Under the pieces are notes generated by a model. The model made no database searches. It saw only the letters and a list, made by a program, of their open reading frames with translations, and was not told where the DNA came from. From an uncultured Porphyromonadaceae bacterium (GTDB taxonomy: Bacteria > Bacteroidota > Bacteroidia > Bacteroidales > Muribaculaceae): a stretch of 64,000 bases of DNA. The DNA is taken from NCBI GenBank assembly GCA_947175425.1, contig CAMWMR010000004.1:1-64000 (forward strand). The letters are read 5' to 3'. The translations under genes were made by a program, and so were the position numbers. Positions 1 through 6,620 of this stretch are shown in pieces; the first letter of the stretch is position 1, and each line of letters starts with the position of its first letter.

Positions 1-2
1 GA

Positions 3-173
3 AAACTGATATTCTACCTTGATAAATTCTGCGGAAAGAAAGTCGATGTGATGAAAGCACTCGGCATCACAGCACCGACCCTTGACAAGAGATTGAAGAA
101 ATACGGAATCGACTACAAACTCTTTAAGAAAAAGAAGGAGCGCAAGCCTCGTAGGAAGGCTGCAACATCCTGA
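3..173 (+). CDS. C-terminal fragment of an HTH-like protein
   Basis: The reading frame is open from the window edge and gives the last 56 residues of a protein. They include a helix-turn-helix-like stretch, VMKALGITAPTLDKRLKKYG, and a strongly basic tail (KKKKERKPRRK). This looks like a Fis- or resolvase-type DNA-binding C-terminus, but the fragment is too short to name a family. It is followed by a good intrinsic terminator, so it is probably the last gene of the neighbouring element. The start lies outside the window. Confidence 0.5.
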   Translation, partial: KLIFYLDKFCGKKVDVMKALGITAPTLDKRLKKYGIDYKLFKKKKERKPRRKAATS

Positions 174-198
174 TAAAGTCAATTCTAATCACAATAGG

Positions 199-236
199 AA
201 CGAGCCACTCGCAAGTTCTGGATGGCTCGTTTTATT
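199..236 (+). terminator. Intrinsic terminator after the partial HTH gene
   Basis: A 9-bp perfect stem (AACGAGCCA at 199-207, TGGCTCGTT at 223-231) is followed by a T-rich tract. It lies 26 bp after the stop codon of the partial gene. Confidence 0.75.
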
Positions 237-365
237 TATATGGTGCAGACAGCTTCAAAAAAGCTCGAATCGGGCTTTATTAAAAAGAGTTAAAAAATAT
301 AAAAACCGACAGAGCAACAAAATTCAGCCCGATTCAAGAGGGTAAAAAATCAAATTTTTTCGACC

Positions 366-387
366 TTCGCTGACAATTTGCTGACAA
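366..387. repeat. Tandem 11-bp repeats, likely integrase arm sites of the left element
   Basis: The copies TTCGCTGACAA and TTTGCTGACAA lie head to tail. Their spacing to the att core matches the TTTGCCTGTAA pair at the right end of the main element (56 bp in both). Tyrosine integrases of tRNA-integrated elements bind short direct repeats near the element ends, so arm-type sites are the likely role. This is inference. Confidence 0.5.
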
Positions 388-402
388 AAATTGGCATGAA
401 AA

Positions 403-436
403 AACCGTAAGTGTTGAAAATCAATCACTTACGGTT
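403..436 (-). terminator. Hairpin next to the left att core
   Basis: The 11-bp perfect arms AACCGTAAGTG (403-413) and CACTTACGGTT (426-436) enclose a 12-nt loop. Read on the minus strand, the stem is followed by a run of T. It would therefore terminate transcription leaving a tRNA-Leu gene at this att site, as the hairpin at 22,462-22,502 does for the intact tRNA. Confidence 0.6.
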
Positions 437-442
437 AATATG

Positions 443-456
443 GGTGCCCAGAACAG
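443..456. repeat. Left att core (copy of tRNA-Leu 3' end)
   Basis: GGTGCCCAGAACAG is identical to the 3' terminal part of the tRNA-Leu gene at 22,507-22,520. The match extends to 18 bp with one mismatch (443-460). Only this short 3' piece of the tRNA is present, as expected of the displaced att half created by integration. Confidence 0.85.
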
Positions 457-573
457 AACTACTAAAACTACATTCTATTACTTTCTAATACTTTTATATA
501 TCACTTTATATTAGTGTATTATAAAAATTATGCAGATTTTTGAGACTCTTTGAATTGCTTAAAATAGCGGAAT

Positions 574-597
574 TTTGCCTGTAAATTTGCCTGTAAA
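574..597. repeat. Two perfect tandem 12-bp repeats (TTTGCCTGTAAA)
   Basis: These exact head-to-tail copies lie upstream of the integrase gene. The same core recurs at 648-671 and at the far end of the element (22,430-22,451), all in the same orientation. They are likely arm-type integrase binding sites. The -33 box of the integrase promoter (TTTG, 586-589) is the start of the second copy. Confidence 0.65.
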
Positions 598-617
598 ATT
601 ATTTTGAGTTATCTTTG
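586..617 (+). promoter_or_regulatory. Integrase promoter overlapping an arm repeat
   Basis: TTTG (586-589), a 20-bp spacer and TATCTTTG (610-617) match the Bacteroidota -33/-7 consensus. The start codon at 699 leaves a leader of about 75 nt, which contains a second pair of repeats. Integrase binding to the arm sites would be expected to block its own promoter. Confidence 0.65.
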
Positions 618-647
618 TAATCGTATTCGGGTTGAACCGCGTGGGCG

Positions 648-671
648 TTGCCTGCAAAGTTGCCTGTAATA
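648..671. repeat. Second pair of 12-bp integrase-type repeats
   Basis: TTGCCTGCAAAG (648-659) is followed directly by TTGCCTGTAATA (660-671). Both are variants of the TTGCCTGTAA core seen at 574-597 and at the right end of the element. They lie in the integrase leader, before its ATG. Confidence 0.6.
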
Positions 672-698
672 GTAATTTTAACTCTTATAATCTCTCCA

Positions 699-2117
699 AT
701 GGCGACATTCAGATTTGAACTCAACGGACGGCCGACCAAGAACAAGACATACGTGGTGTATCTTCGTGTGACGGTTGGCGGCAAAAGAAAACTTATCAAG
801 ACGATAGTCGAAATTGCCCGGCCATCCGATTTCAATGCTAAATGCAAGGGTGAGAATTGGATTCGTGGCGGTGTCCGCGACGCAAAGGTGCTCAATGCAC
901 AGCTAGCCGACATTCTCGCCAAGGCGAAGGAAACGTATAAGGAGCTCGATAAGGAGGGTGAGGTTACGACCGTCGCACTTGCCAAGGAGATGAACACAGA
1001 GGTTGTTTCTCCTTCATTCATGGCTTTTGCGCGCGAGCGGGCTCAGATGATATACGATAATGGAGGCTGGCGCAACTGGCGTAAGTATTGCGGGCTTATC
1101 AATAAGCTGGATGCATTCCGAAAGAAGCGCCGTATGGCTGACATTACTGTTGCCGATATGACGGTTGAGCTGTTGACTCGCTTTGACAACTTCCTCCATA
1201 AATGGGAAAATGAGCGCGAGCCAGGAAAACTATTGCATCCAAACACTATCGAAGTGCAGTTCAATATCCTCCGCACGCTCGTTCATCGCGCTATTGAGGT
1301 CGGTATAATGGAGGCTTCAAAAGATCCGTTCCTCGTATTCAAATACAAAGGCGTAAAGACCATCAAGGAAAAACTTGATGACTCGGAAATGGAGCGCATC
1401 ATAAACCTGGAATTGGAAGAAGGCTCACTGATATGGCACTGCAAGAATTATTTCTTGTTCAGCTATTATTGCGCAGGAATCCGAGCTGCAGACCTGATTC
1501 AGTTGCGATGGGGCAACGTCACCACCTCTGGGCGATTGCATTACCAGATGGGCAAGAACCATAAAGAGCGTGATCTTCTTCTCGTTGAGCAGGCTATTGA
1601 AATCCTGCGCCATTATCGACGGGAAGATGCAAGGGCTACGGATTATATTTTTCCATTGCTCTCAAATGATGCTGAATATGCCGGATATGTGACGCAAGCC
1701 GACAAGGACAGAATGCGCCCTGAGCTACGCCACAAGATGTATCAGGATATTTCATCAAAGAACGCCCTTATCAACAAATATCTCAAAAAGATTGCAGAGA
1801 AAGCTGAAATAGAGAAACCTCTGTCAATGCACATCAGCCGACACTCATTCGCACATATAGCGCAGGAGTCCGGAGCCGAATCATCAGCCATCAAGAATAT
1901 CCTCGGTCATAGCAACCTCGCCACTACCGAGCGATACATGGGTAGCTTTGACACCTCCAAGACCGATGAGACTCTACGCAATGTATTCGCCAAGAGACGA
2001 CCCTCGGCAACAACGACGGAGGAATCAGGAGCAACAAAAGAAGAGCAGGCCATCGAACTGCTAAAGGGCATGACACCGGAACAAATCATGGCTGTGATTT
2101 CGGCAATCAACAAATAA
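699..2117 (+). CDS. Tyrosine recombinase / integrase of the element
   Basis: This 472-residue site-specific recombinase is the likely enzyme for integration at tRNA-Leu. It has an N-terminal arm-binding region (MATFRFELNGRPTKNKTY), a core-binding SAM-like domain around residues 110-200 and a C-terminal catalytic domain. Visible catalytic residues are Arg262 (AGIRAAD), the HxxRH box at 378-382 (HISRH), His404 (LGHSN) and nucleophile Tyr413 (TERYM). The ATG at 699 is preferred over an upstream TTG at 648, because the extra residues would be encoded by the binding repeats. The length is usual for Bacteroidales element integrases. It sits next to the att site, in the normal position. Confidence 0.95.
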   Translation: MATFRFELNGRPTKNKTYVVYLRVTVGGKRKLIKTIVEIARPSDFNAKCKGENWIRGGVRDAKVLNAQLADILAKAKETYKELDKEGEVTTVALAKEMNTEVVSPSFMAFARERAQMIYDNGGWRNWRKYCGLINKLDAFRKKRRMADITVADMTVELLTRFDNFLHKWENEREPGKLLHPNTIEVQFNILRTLVHRAIEVGIMEASKDPFLVFKYKGVKTIKEKLDDSEMERIINLELEEGSLIWHCKNYFLFSYYCAGIRAADLIQLRWGNVTTSGRLHYQMGKNHKERDLLLVEQAIEILRHYRREDARATDYIFPLLSNDAEYAGYVTQADKDRMRPELRHKMYQDISSKNALINKYLKKIAEKAEIEKPLSMHISRHSFAHIAQESGAESSAIKNILGHSNLATTERYMGSFDTSKTDETLRNVFAKRRPSATTTEESGATKEEQAIELLKGMTPEQIMAVISAINK

Positions 2118-2132
2118 TCGGTAAATTTGCAC

Positions 2133-3298
2133 ATGGAACAGAATACAGCAATAGCGCAGATATATAACCATGCAGCGGAAGTTATAAATCCGCCATACTG
2201 CAAGGTCAATACGAGGCCCTGAAAGGGGTCAATCGCATTCAGCTTGCAACATACTACTGGATTGGTAAATATGTATCTCAGTATACACAAAAGGGATTCT
2301 GGGGTACCGGTGCACTTGACCGTATCAGCGAGAGAATATATAAATTGCTTCCGGGTATGCGGGGATATTCCGCAGAAAGCCTCAAAAAGATGCGCCAGTT
2401 CTATGAGGCATGGGCCATGTTTGACTCTGATTCGGTAATCGGAATTGAGCAAAGTCCTTCGGCTGACAATTCGGTAATCGCGATTACCGAATTAAAGGAT
2501 GCTGATGACCAGATAGATATATTTCGGGAATTGCGAATACCGAATTTAGCTGAATTTCCTGTAGAGGATTTCTTTAAAGTACCATTCACCCATCATATTC
2601 AAATCCTCAGTGGAGTAAAAGATGCCTCGGCGAGAAATTACTATATCCGTAAGTGTGCCGAGGAGCACCTGTCGGTCAGTTCGCTGAAGAAATCGATAAA
2701 GGATGATGATTATGGCAAGTGCGAAGACATCCCCAATAATTTCGGGATGACCATTGCTGATGGCCAATTGGCGAGGAGGGCAGTTCTTGCCTTCAAGGAT
2801 TCATATGCCTTGGACTTTATCAATGCAGAGGAAATCGGCGAGCGGGATTTGCAGGATATAGACGAACGAGTTGTCGAACAGCAGATAGTACACAACATCA
2901 AGAAATTCATAATGACCTTCGGACGAGACTTTACTTTCGTCGGTAATCAGTATCATCTTGAAATATATTCCGAAGAATTTTTCCCGGATCTGTTGTTCTT
3001 CAACCGGGAGCTGAACGCACTGGTAGTGGTCGAGCTCAAATCGGGAAAATTCAAGTCGAGCTATCTGGCCCAGCTGATGACATATCTGCGAATCCTTGAT
3101 GATAAGGTGAAGAAACCCCATGAGAATCCATCCATCGGTATCGTCCTCTGCAAAGAAGCCAACAGGAGCTTTGTTGAATATGTCATGCAGGATTACGACA
3201 AACCGATGGGCGTTGCCACTTACACTACCACTAAAGAAATGCCCGAAATGCTGAAAGACACCCTCCCCGATATGGATGAGTTGAAGAAACTGCTCTGA
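2133..3298 (+). pseudogene. DUF1016/YhcG-family PDDEXK nuclease, broken by a 1-base deletion
   Basis: The C-terminal 318 residues are intact and include the nuclease motif D...ELKSGK (in PDLLFFNRELNALVVVELKS). The N-terminus is in another frame: the ATG at 2133 reads MEQNTAIAQIYNHAAEVI. The family-like continuation (QYEALKGVNRIQLATYYWIG) then runs in the -1 frame from about 2186, where the bases ATAAATCC appear to lack one A. Restoring it gives a protein of about 389 residues, the normal family length. An in-frame stop at 2165 rules out an upstream start in the second frame. A -7-like box TAAATTTG (2122-2129) is only 3 bp before the ATG. DUF1016 proteins are found in mobile elements and defence islands; their substrate is not established here. 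A sequencing error is possible. Confidence 0.75.
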
Positions 3299-3388
3299 TT
3301 AGGATAGCGGTTTTCTATATGGCAATCGGGATGGTAAGCCATATGGCCATTCTGACAAATATCTATGATTTTAGGGTTGAAAAATTTG

Positions 3389-3468
3389 GTGGTCACGCGA
3401 CCACAGCAGCAAGGTGTCTTTTCAGGTACCTGAAAAGGTTTTGGGGTACTCGTCGTACCCACAAAACA
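3389..3468. repeat. Cluster of three consecutive palindromes
   Basis: The first is GTGGTC-N4-GACCAC (3389-3404). The second is the perfect 20-bp palindrome CTTTTCAGGTACCTGAAAAG (3418-3437). The third is GGGTAC-N5-GTACCC (3444-3460), extended by GTTTTG/ACAAAAC flanks. Such a cluster could be a structured RNA, an origin of transfer or a protein-binding region. Confidence 0.6.
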
Positions 3469-3576
3469 TCCTTGCGTGGAGGGGTTGAGAACACTCCAAA
3501 GTCGTATTCTCCATACTGACGCCTGTGGCACCAGTAGCATTATAATCGCTTCGCGACGGCCACATCATCCAACGTG

Positions 3577-3603
3577 AAAGTCCGGATAATGCCGGACTTT
3601 GTT
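3577..3603 (+). terminator. Hairpin, possible terminator
   Basis: The stem AAAGTCCGG (3577-3585) / CCGGACTTT (3592-3600) has a 6-nt loop. No long U run follows, so termination is uncertain. Confidence 0.4.
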
Positions 3604-3722
3604 GCATATATCGACCTTGTTATTCTCTCAAAAGAAGGGAATGAGAAGGGAAAAGAACGGAACCAAAACGGAATTTCACGGAACACCCACGAAAAAATTT
3701 GGAAAATCAAATCCTGGAACAT

Positions 3723-3730
3723 TATCTTTG
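3723..3730 (+). promoter_or_regulatory. -7 box of a promoter in the long intergenic tract
   Basis: TATCTTTG matches the Bacteroidota -7 consensus. It would give a leader of roughly 680 nt before the DUF3408 gene, crossing the repeat tract. No clear -33 box is seen. Confidence 0.4.
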
Positions 3731-3914
3731 CATCGTAAATGAACGACAGATCCCCGTGTTCACGACGAGAGGATGCTCGGGAACGCGGTCGCCGTTTACC
3801 GCCGGCATACATATAATAAGCGGGCATATCAGTGGCATGGATGCCACACCGAAATGGCCGGAGCACGCGCTCCATCAGCGATGAAGCACACCCCACAAGG
3901 TTAAATCCTTGAAA

Positions 3915-4335
3915 ATCGGCGTAGTAAAAAAACCAACTAATCGGCTTACTAATTAGATGTTTGGTCGGATAATGAGTTGGCTCGCCAACTATATATAAAA
4001 TTATCTGACCGGACATATAGATAACTCATCAGATAGATAGCTGGATAACTAACCAACTATCTGATTGGTTATCCGTTTATCCACTTGGCTGATTGGCTAT
4101 CAAATTACATGGTCATCTGATAGGCTAATCAATCAGTTTACTAAATGCATGGCTATCCATATAGTAAACTATACGGGAGGATATTGAGAGTTAATTGGAC
4201 AAATGTCTAATTGATCCACTGCATATTGATCTATTGAATAAAATATCCTACTGGAAAGTCAGCCAATTAGTTGGTTAATCGGTCATATAGCTATCTATAA
4301 AGATGGCTCATTAACTAAGCTACCGTCTGCGGACG
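3915..4335. repeat. AT-rich degenerate inverted/direct repeat tract
   Basis: Variants of ATCTGATTGG, GGCTATC and AACTAATCGG recur many times on both strands. Identifiable hairpins include GTTGGctcgCCAAC near 3975, GGATAAC...GTTATCC (about 4042-4072), GTTTACTA...TAGTAAAC (about 4135-4168) and CCGTCtgcGGACGG near 4323. There is no coding potential. The density of short sites resembles an iteron or regulatory tract. Confidence 0.5.
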
Positions 4336-4415
4336 GTTATTTCGATTTCGGCAGTTGTCGGAACATCGTGGCAAATGTTGCCAACCATCTCTTCACCCTC
4401 AAAACCCACAACAGA

Positions 4416-4805
4416 ATGGCAAAGAAGATTGAAACCATCCCGCTCCCCACGGATAACTTCCTTGCGGGATACAAACCCATCGTGCCTCATTTCGCAGATG
4501 ACGATGAATCGTCGGCGGCTGAAAGCATCTCAACTCCAAAACTCGCAATCGAGGAAAAGGAGTATGCCGATATATTCCTGAAGGCACCAGACTCATCAAA
4601 ACGAGTTCGTGTTGTTTATGTCAGTGCGGAGCATCTGGAATGTCTGAAGACAATAGCTCGATTTCTCAAGAATGAGTACGGAACAGGCATTACAGTCAGC
4701 GGTCTTGTAGCCAACATACTGGAGCATCACTTCAGAACCTACGGCAAGATCATCGGAACGCTTATTAACAAGAGCCGTTCCGCTATGCCTGACCGCTTCA
4801 AGTAG
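4416..4805 (+). CDS. DUF3408 family protein
   Basis: This small protein of 129 residues from the ATG at 4416 has a disordered, acidic N-terminal half. Its C-terminal half (YVSAEHLECLKTIARFLKNE, then GITVSGLVANILEHHF) resembles the DUF3408 domain. That family is common in Bacteroidales conjugative and mobilizable elements and is thought to be a ribbon-helix-helix-like accessory of mobilization or partition. A GTG start at 4368 would add 16 residues but is less likely. It lies between the repeat tract and the excisionase-like gene. Its presence without a relaxase suggests a stripped-down mobilization module. Confidence 0.7.
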   Translation: MAKKIETIPLPTDNFLAGYKPIVPHFADDDESSAAESISTPKLAIEEKEYADIFLKAPDSSKRVRVVYVSAEHLECLKTIARFLKNEYGTGITVSGLVANILEHHFRTYGKIIGTLINKSRSAMPDRFK

Positions 4806-4901
4806 TGCTTGATTTCTCTCTTGTAATGGCATCCGCCAACTTATATCTTTTTTCCACTGTGTCCCCTGGGCACATTAAAAAATGAAACGCAATGAGAAAC
4901 A

Positions 4902-5225
4902 ATGAAAATCCCGCCCAAAGCGACACCTCAACAACCTGTTCCGTCCATGACAATGATAATGGTACCGGAAGAAGATTGGCGCAACCTCCATGACATGCTG
5001 GAGCAAATCATCGACTTCATCACCCGACGCAACGCCGATGACTCCAGTAGCGAATGGATAGAATCCGAAGAGGCCCGCAAGCTCCTCGGCATATCTCCCA
5101 AGACGTGGCAAAACTACCGCGATCAACGCCTCATCCCATTCTCCCAAATCGGCCGCAAAATCTACGTCAACCGCGCCGACCTCGACACCTTCCTCCGTTC
5201 GCATCGGATTGCGCCGAGAAAATAG
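4902..5225 (+). CDS. Excisionase-type HTH (MerR-like, HTH_17) protein
   Basis: This 107-residue protein has a C-terminal helix-turn-helix plus wing: WIESEEARKLLGISPKTWQN, then YRDQRLIPFSQIGRKIYVNRADLDTFL. This pattern is typical of the helix-turn-helix excisionase/regulator proteins of Bacteroidales elements. The N-terminus carries a short helical segment (EDWRNLHDMLEQIIDFI). It probably acts with the integrase in excision or as a regulator of the element. The exact role is inferred from family and context. A hairpin follows at 5237-5276. Confidence 0.8.
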   Translation: MKIPPKATPQQPVPSMTMIMVPEEDWRNLHDMLEQIIDFITRRNADDSSSEWIESEEARKLLGISPKTWQNYRDQRLIPFSQIGRKIYVNRADLDTFLRSHRIAPRK

Positions 5226-5236
5226 CAATCACTTTC

Positions 5237-5276
5237 ATGGCAATCGGTTATGTTTTACGATATAACCGATTGTCAT
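5237..5276 (+). terminator. Hairpin after the excisionase-like gene
   Basis: Fifteen-base arms (5237-5251 and 5262-5276) pair with one mismatch around a 10-nt loop. It lies 11 bp after the stop codon and just upstream of the -7 box at 5292-5299. No U run follows, so it could equally be an operator. Confidence 0.5.
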
Positions 5277-5291
5277 CTCAAAAATTCTTTG

Positions 5292-5452
5292 TAACTTTGC
5301 ATAAATAGCAACCAAAAAATCTGAGTATGGCCGAAACGGTTTAAACCCACAGGCAGCGATGCCGCCAAACCAACCAAATTCCGAAACTCCCAAGCAGTCG
5401 TTGCAGGCACGGTCAGCCCTCAGATAACTGCCGCCGGAGTTTTGTTTTATAT
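5292..5452 (+). promoter_or_regulatory. Promoter and structured leader before the WYL regulator
   Basis: A -7 box TAACTTTG (5292-5299) is followed by about 150 nt of leader. The leader can fold with AAACTCC (about 5387) pairing with GGAGTTT (about 5436), followed directly by TTTTGTTTTAT and then the WYL ATG at 5453. This looks like a terminator or attenuator ahead of the gene, or a small RNA of about 140 nt. The fold was found by eye only. Confidence 0.45.
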
Positions 5453-6604
5453 ATGCCGGTTAATAAACATGCCCTTATAAGGTACAGAACGCTAGACAAA
5501 TGCTTCAGTAATTTTGCTCGGCGTTACTACATTGAAGACTTAATACAAGCCTGCAATGATGCTCTTTATCAGCATACCGGTAATGACAAGTATTCGGATC
5601 CTCTAAATCCGGGAATTAGTCGCCGGCAAGTTTTGGTTGACATTGACTTCATGGAGAGTGATGCCGGCTGGGGCGCGATGATTGAACGAGTAAAGGATGG
5701 TCGTAGGGTGTATTACAGGTATGAAGACCAGGAGTACACTATCAACAATCAACCTATTACGGACGAAGAGATGGCTAAATTGCGGGAAACTATGCTTATG
5801 CTTAGCCGATTCAAGGGCTTGCCGCAATTTGAATGGATGGAGTCTCTTCTGACCAATCTTGAAGATAAGTTCCATCTTAAAGGGGCTTCTGAATCTGTTA
5901 TCAGCATGGATGGCAATGCCTTTGCAACTGGCATTGAACATTTATCACCTTTGTTTAATGCAATTCTTAACAAAACCACGTTGCTGATTGATTATGAGAC
6001 TTTTGATGGGACACAATATCATTGGGAAATTCATCCATATCACATCAAACAATATAACAACCGATGGTTCCTTATCGGTTTGAATAACGATGAATATAAG
6101 AATATAACTAATTTGGCTCTCGACCGAATTGTAGGCTTTGAACAGGTATCAACACCCTTCATAGAAAATACAATCATTGAAGACTTTGATGATTATTTTT
6201 ATGATATAGTCGGGGTTAGCTTTCCTCTTGATGGAAAAGTTGAAAAAGTGCTATTGCAATTCTCTAAGCGTCGTTTCCCTTACATTGTTTCTAAACCCAT
6301 TCATGGCTCGCAAAAAACTATTTCTCCAACCGAAGGTTTGATTTCCCTTGATGTAATTCCAAATCGTGAGTTGGAGTCGATAATTCTTTCTTTTGGCGAT
6401 GATGTAGAAGTGCTTGCACCATTGTCTTTAAGAGACGCAATAGCCACCAAAATAAAGAATTCCAGTACAAAGTATGAACCGATGCAGAATGACTGCACAA
6501 ATAATTCGTATCTTTGCAGTGTCGAAAACGAGGACAGTAAAATAGGCTCGCCCAGACAAGAAGAAATAATAAACTCAACCGATGCAGATACTCTGCACAG
6601 ATAA
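5453..6604 (+). CDS. WYL-domain transcriptional regulator
   Basis: This 383-residue protein has an N-terminal winged-helix region (ISRRQVLVDIDFMES, about residues 50-65), a central WYL domain (about 160-250) and a C-terminal WCX-like region. The WYL core reads YHIKQYNNRWFLIGLNND. WYL regulators such as BrxR and CapW sit at the head of defence loci and bind palindromic operators, sensing nucleic acid or nucleotide ligands. It lies directly upstream of an ATPase/effector-like pair. Two copies of a palindrome also found upstream of hsdM (6481-6498, 6581-6598) fall within its last 42 codons, so it probably regulates both modules. The C-terminal tail after residue 340 is unusual because it also encodes these sites. 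Confidence 0.85.
   Translation: MPVNKHALIRYRTLDKCFSNFARRYYIEDLIQACNDALYQHTGNDKYSDPLNPGISRRQVLVDIDFMESDAGWGAMIERVKDGRRVYYRYEDQEYTINNQPITDEEMAKLRETMLMLSRFKGLPQFEWMESLLTNLEDKFHLKGASESVISMDGNAFATGIEHLSPLFNAILNKTTLLIDYETFDGTQYHWEIHPYHIKQYNNRWFLIGLNNDEYKNITNLALDRIVGFEQVSTPFIENTIIEDFDDYFYDIVGVSFPLDGKVEKVLLQFSKRRFPYIVSKPIHGSQKTISPTEGLISLDVIPNRELESIILSFGDDVEVLAPLSLRDAIATKIKNSSTKYEPMQNDCTNNSYLCSVENEDSKIGSPRQEEIINSTDADTLHR
6481..6516 (+). promoter_or_regulatory. WYL operator/promoter copy 1
   Basis: GATGCAGAATGACTGCAC (6481-6498) is an interrupted palindrome (TGCAG-N5-CTGCA). It is followed after exactly 10 bp by the -7 box TATCTTTG (6509-6516). It lies inside the 3' end of the WYL coding region and would give the ATPase gene a leader of about 100 nt. 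Confidence 0.7.
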
Positions 6605-6616
6605 TATATAACTTTG
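6581..6616 (+). promoter_or_regulatory. WYL operator/promoter copy 2
   Basis: GATGCAGATACTCTGCAC (6581-6598), a 10-bp gap and TAACTTTG (6609-6616) repeat the layout of copy 1. The ATPase ATG at 6621 is only 4 bp after the -7 box, so a transcript from here would be leaderless. Confidence 0.7.
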
Positions 6617-6620
6617 TAGC

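Larger units (their letters stand above)
1..456. mobile_element. Right end of a second tRNA-Leu-integrated element (partial)
   Basis: This segment has the same layout as the right end of the main element at 22,430-22,520: two tandem 11-bp repeats, then a hairpin, then the tRNA-Leu 3'-end core. The repeats are TTCGCTGACAA (366-376) and TTTGCTGACAA (377-387), the hairpin arms lie at 403-413 and 426-436, and the core is 443-456. The last repeat ends 56 bp before the core at both ends. The repeat sequence differs from the main element's (TTTGCCTGTAA), which suggests a related integrase with different arm-site specificity. The rest of this element lies left of the window, so its identity is inferred. 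Confidence 0.55.
3299..4415. other. Non-coding tract rich in hairpins and degenerate repeats
   Basis: No convincing gene is present between the nuclease remnant and the DUF3408 gene. The tract holds four hairpins (3389-3404, 3418-3437, 3437-3468, 3577-3600), a -7 box TATCTTTG (3723-3730) followed by a 25-codon ORF (3739-3816), and about 420 bp (3915-4335) of AT-rich degenerate inverted and direct repeats. Structured non-coding tracts in mobilizable elements often include transfer origins or regulatory leaders. Neither role can be proven here. Confidence 0.6.

Noticed and set aside
443..460. A second tRNA-Leu gene at the left end
   Set aside because: Only the last 14-18 bp of the tRNA are present; there is no D-arm or anticodon arm.
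574..671. Possible CRISPR-like repeats
   Set aside because: Repeats are 12 bp, directly adjacent, without unique spacers and without cas genes. They fit integrase sites.
3739..3816. 25-codon ORF after the -7 box at 3723-3730
   Set aside because: It is too short to support as a gene; it may be a leader peptide, but nothing confirms translation.
3540..4016. Minus-strand 158-codon ORF in the repeat tract
   Set aside because: It covers hairpins and repeats, has no family-like sequence and fits chance in a non-coding tract.
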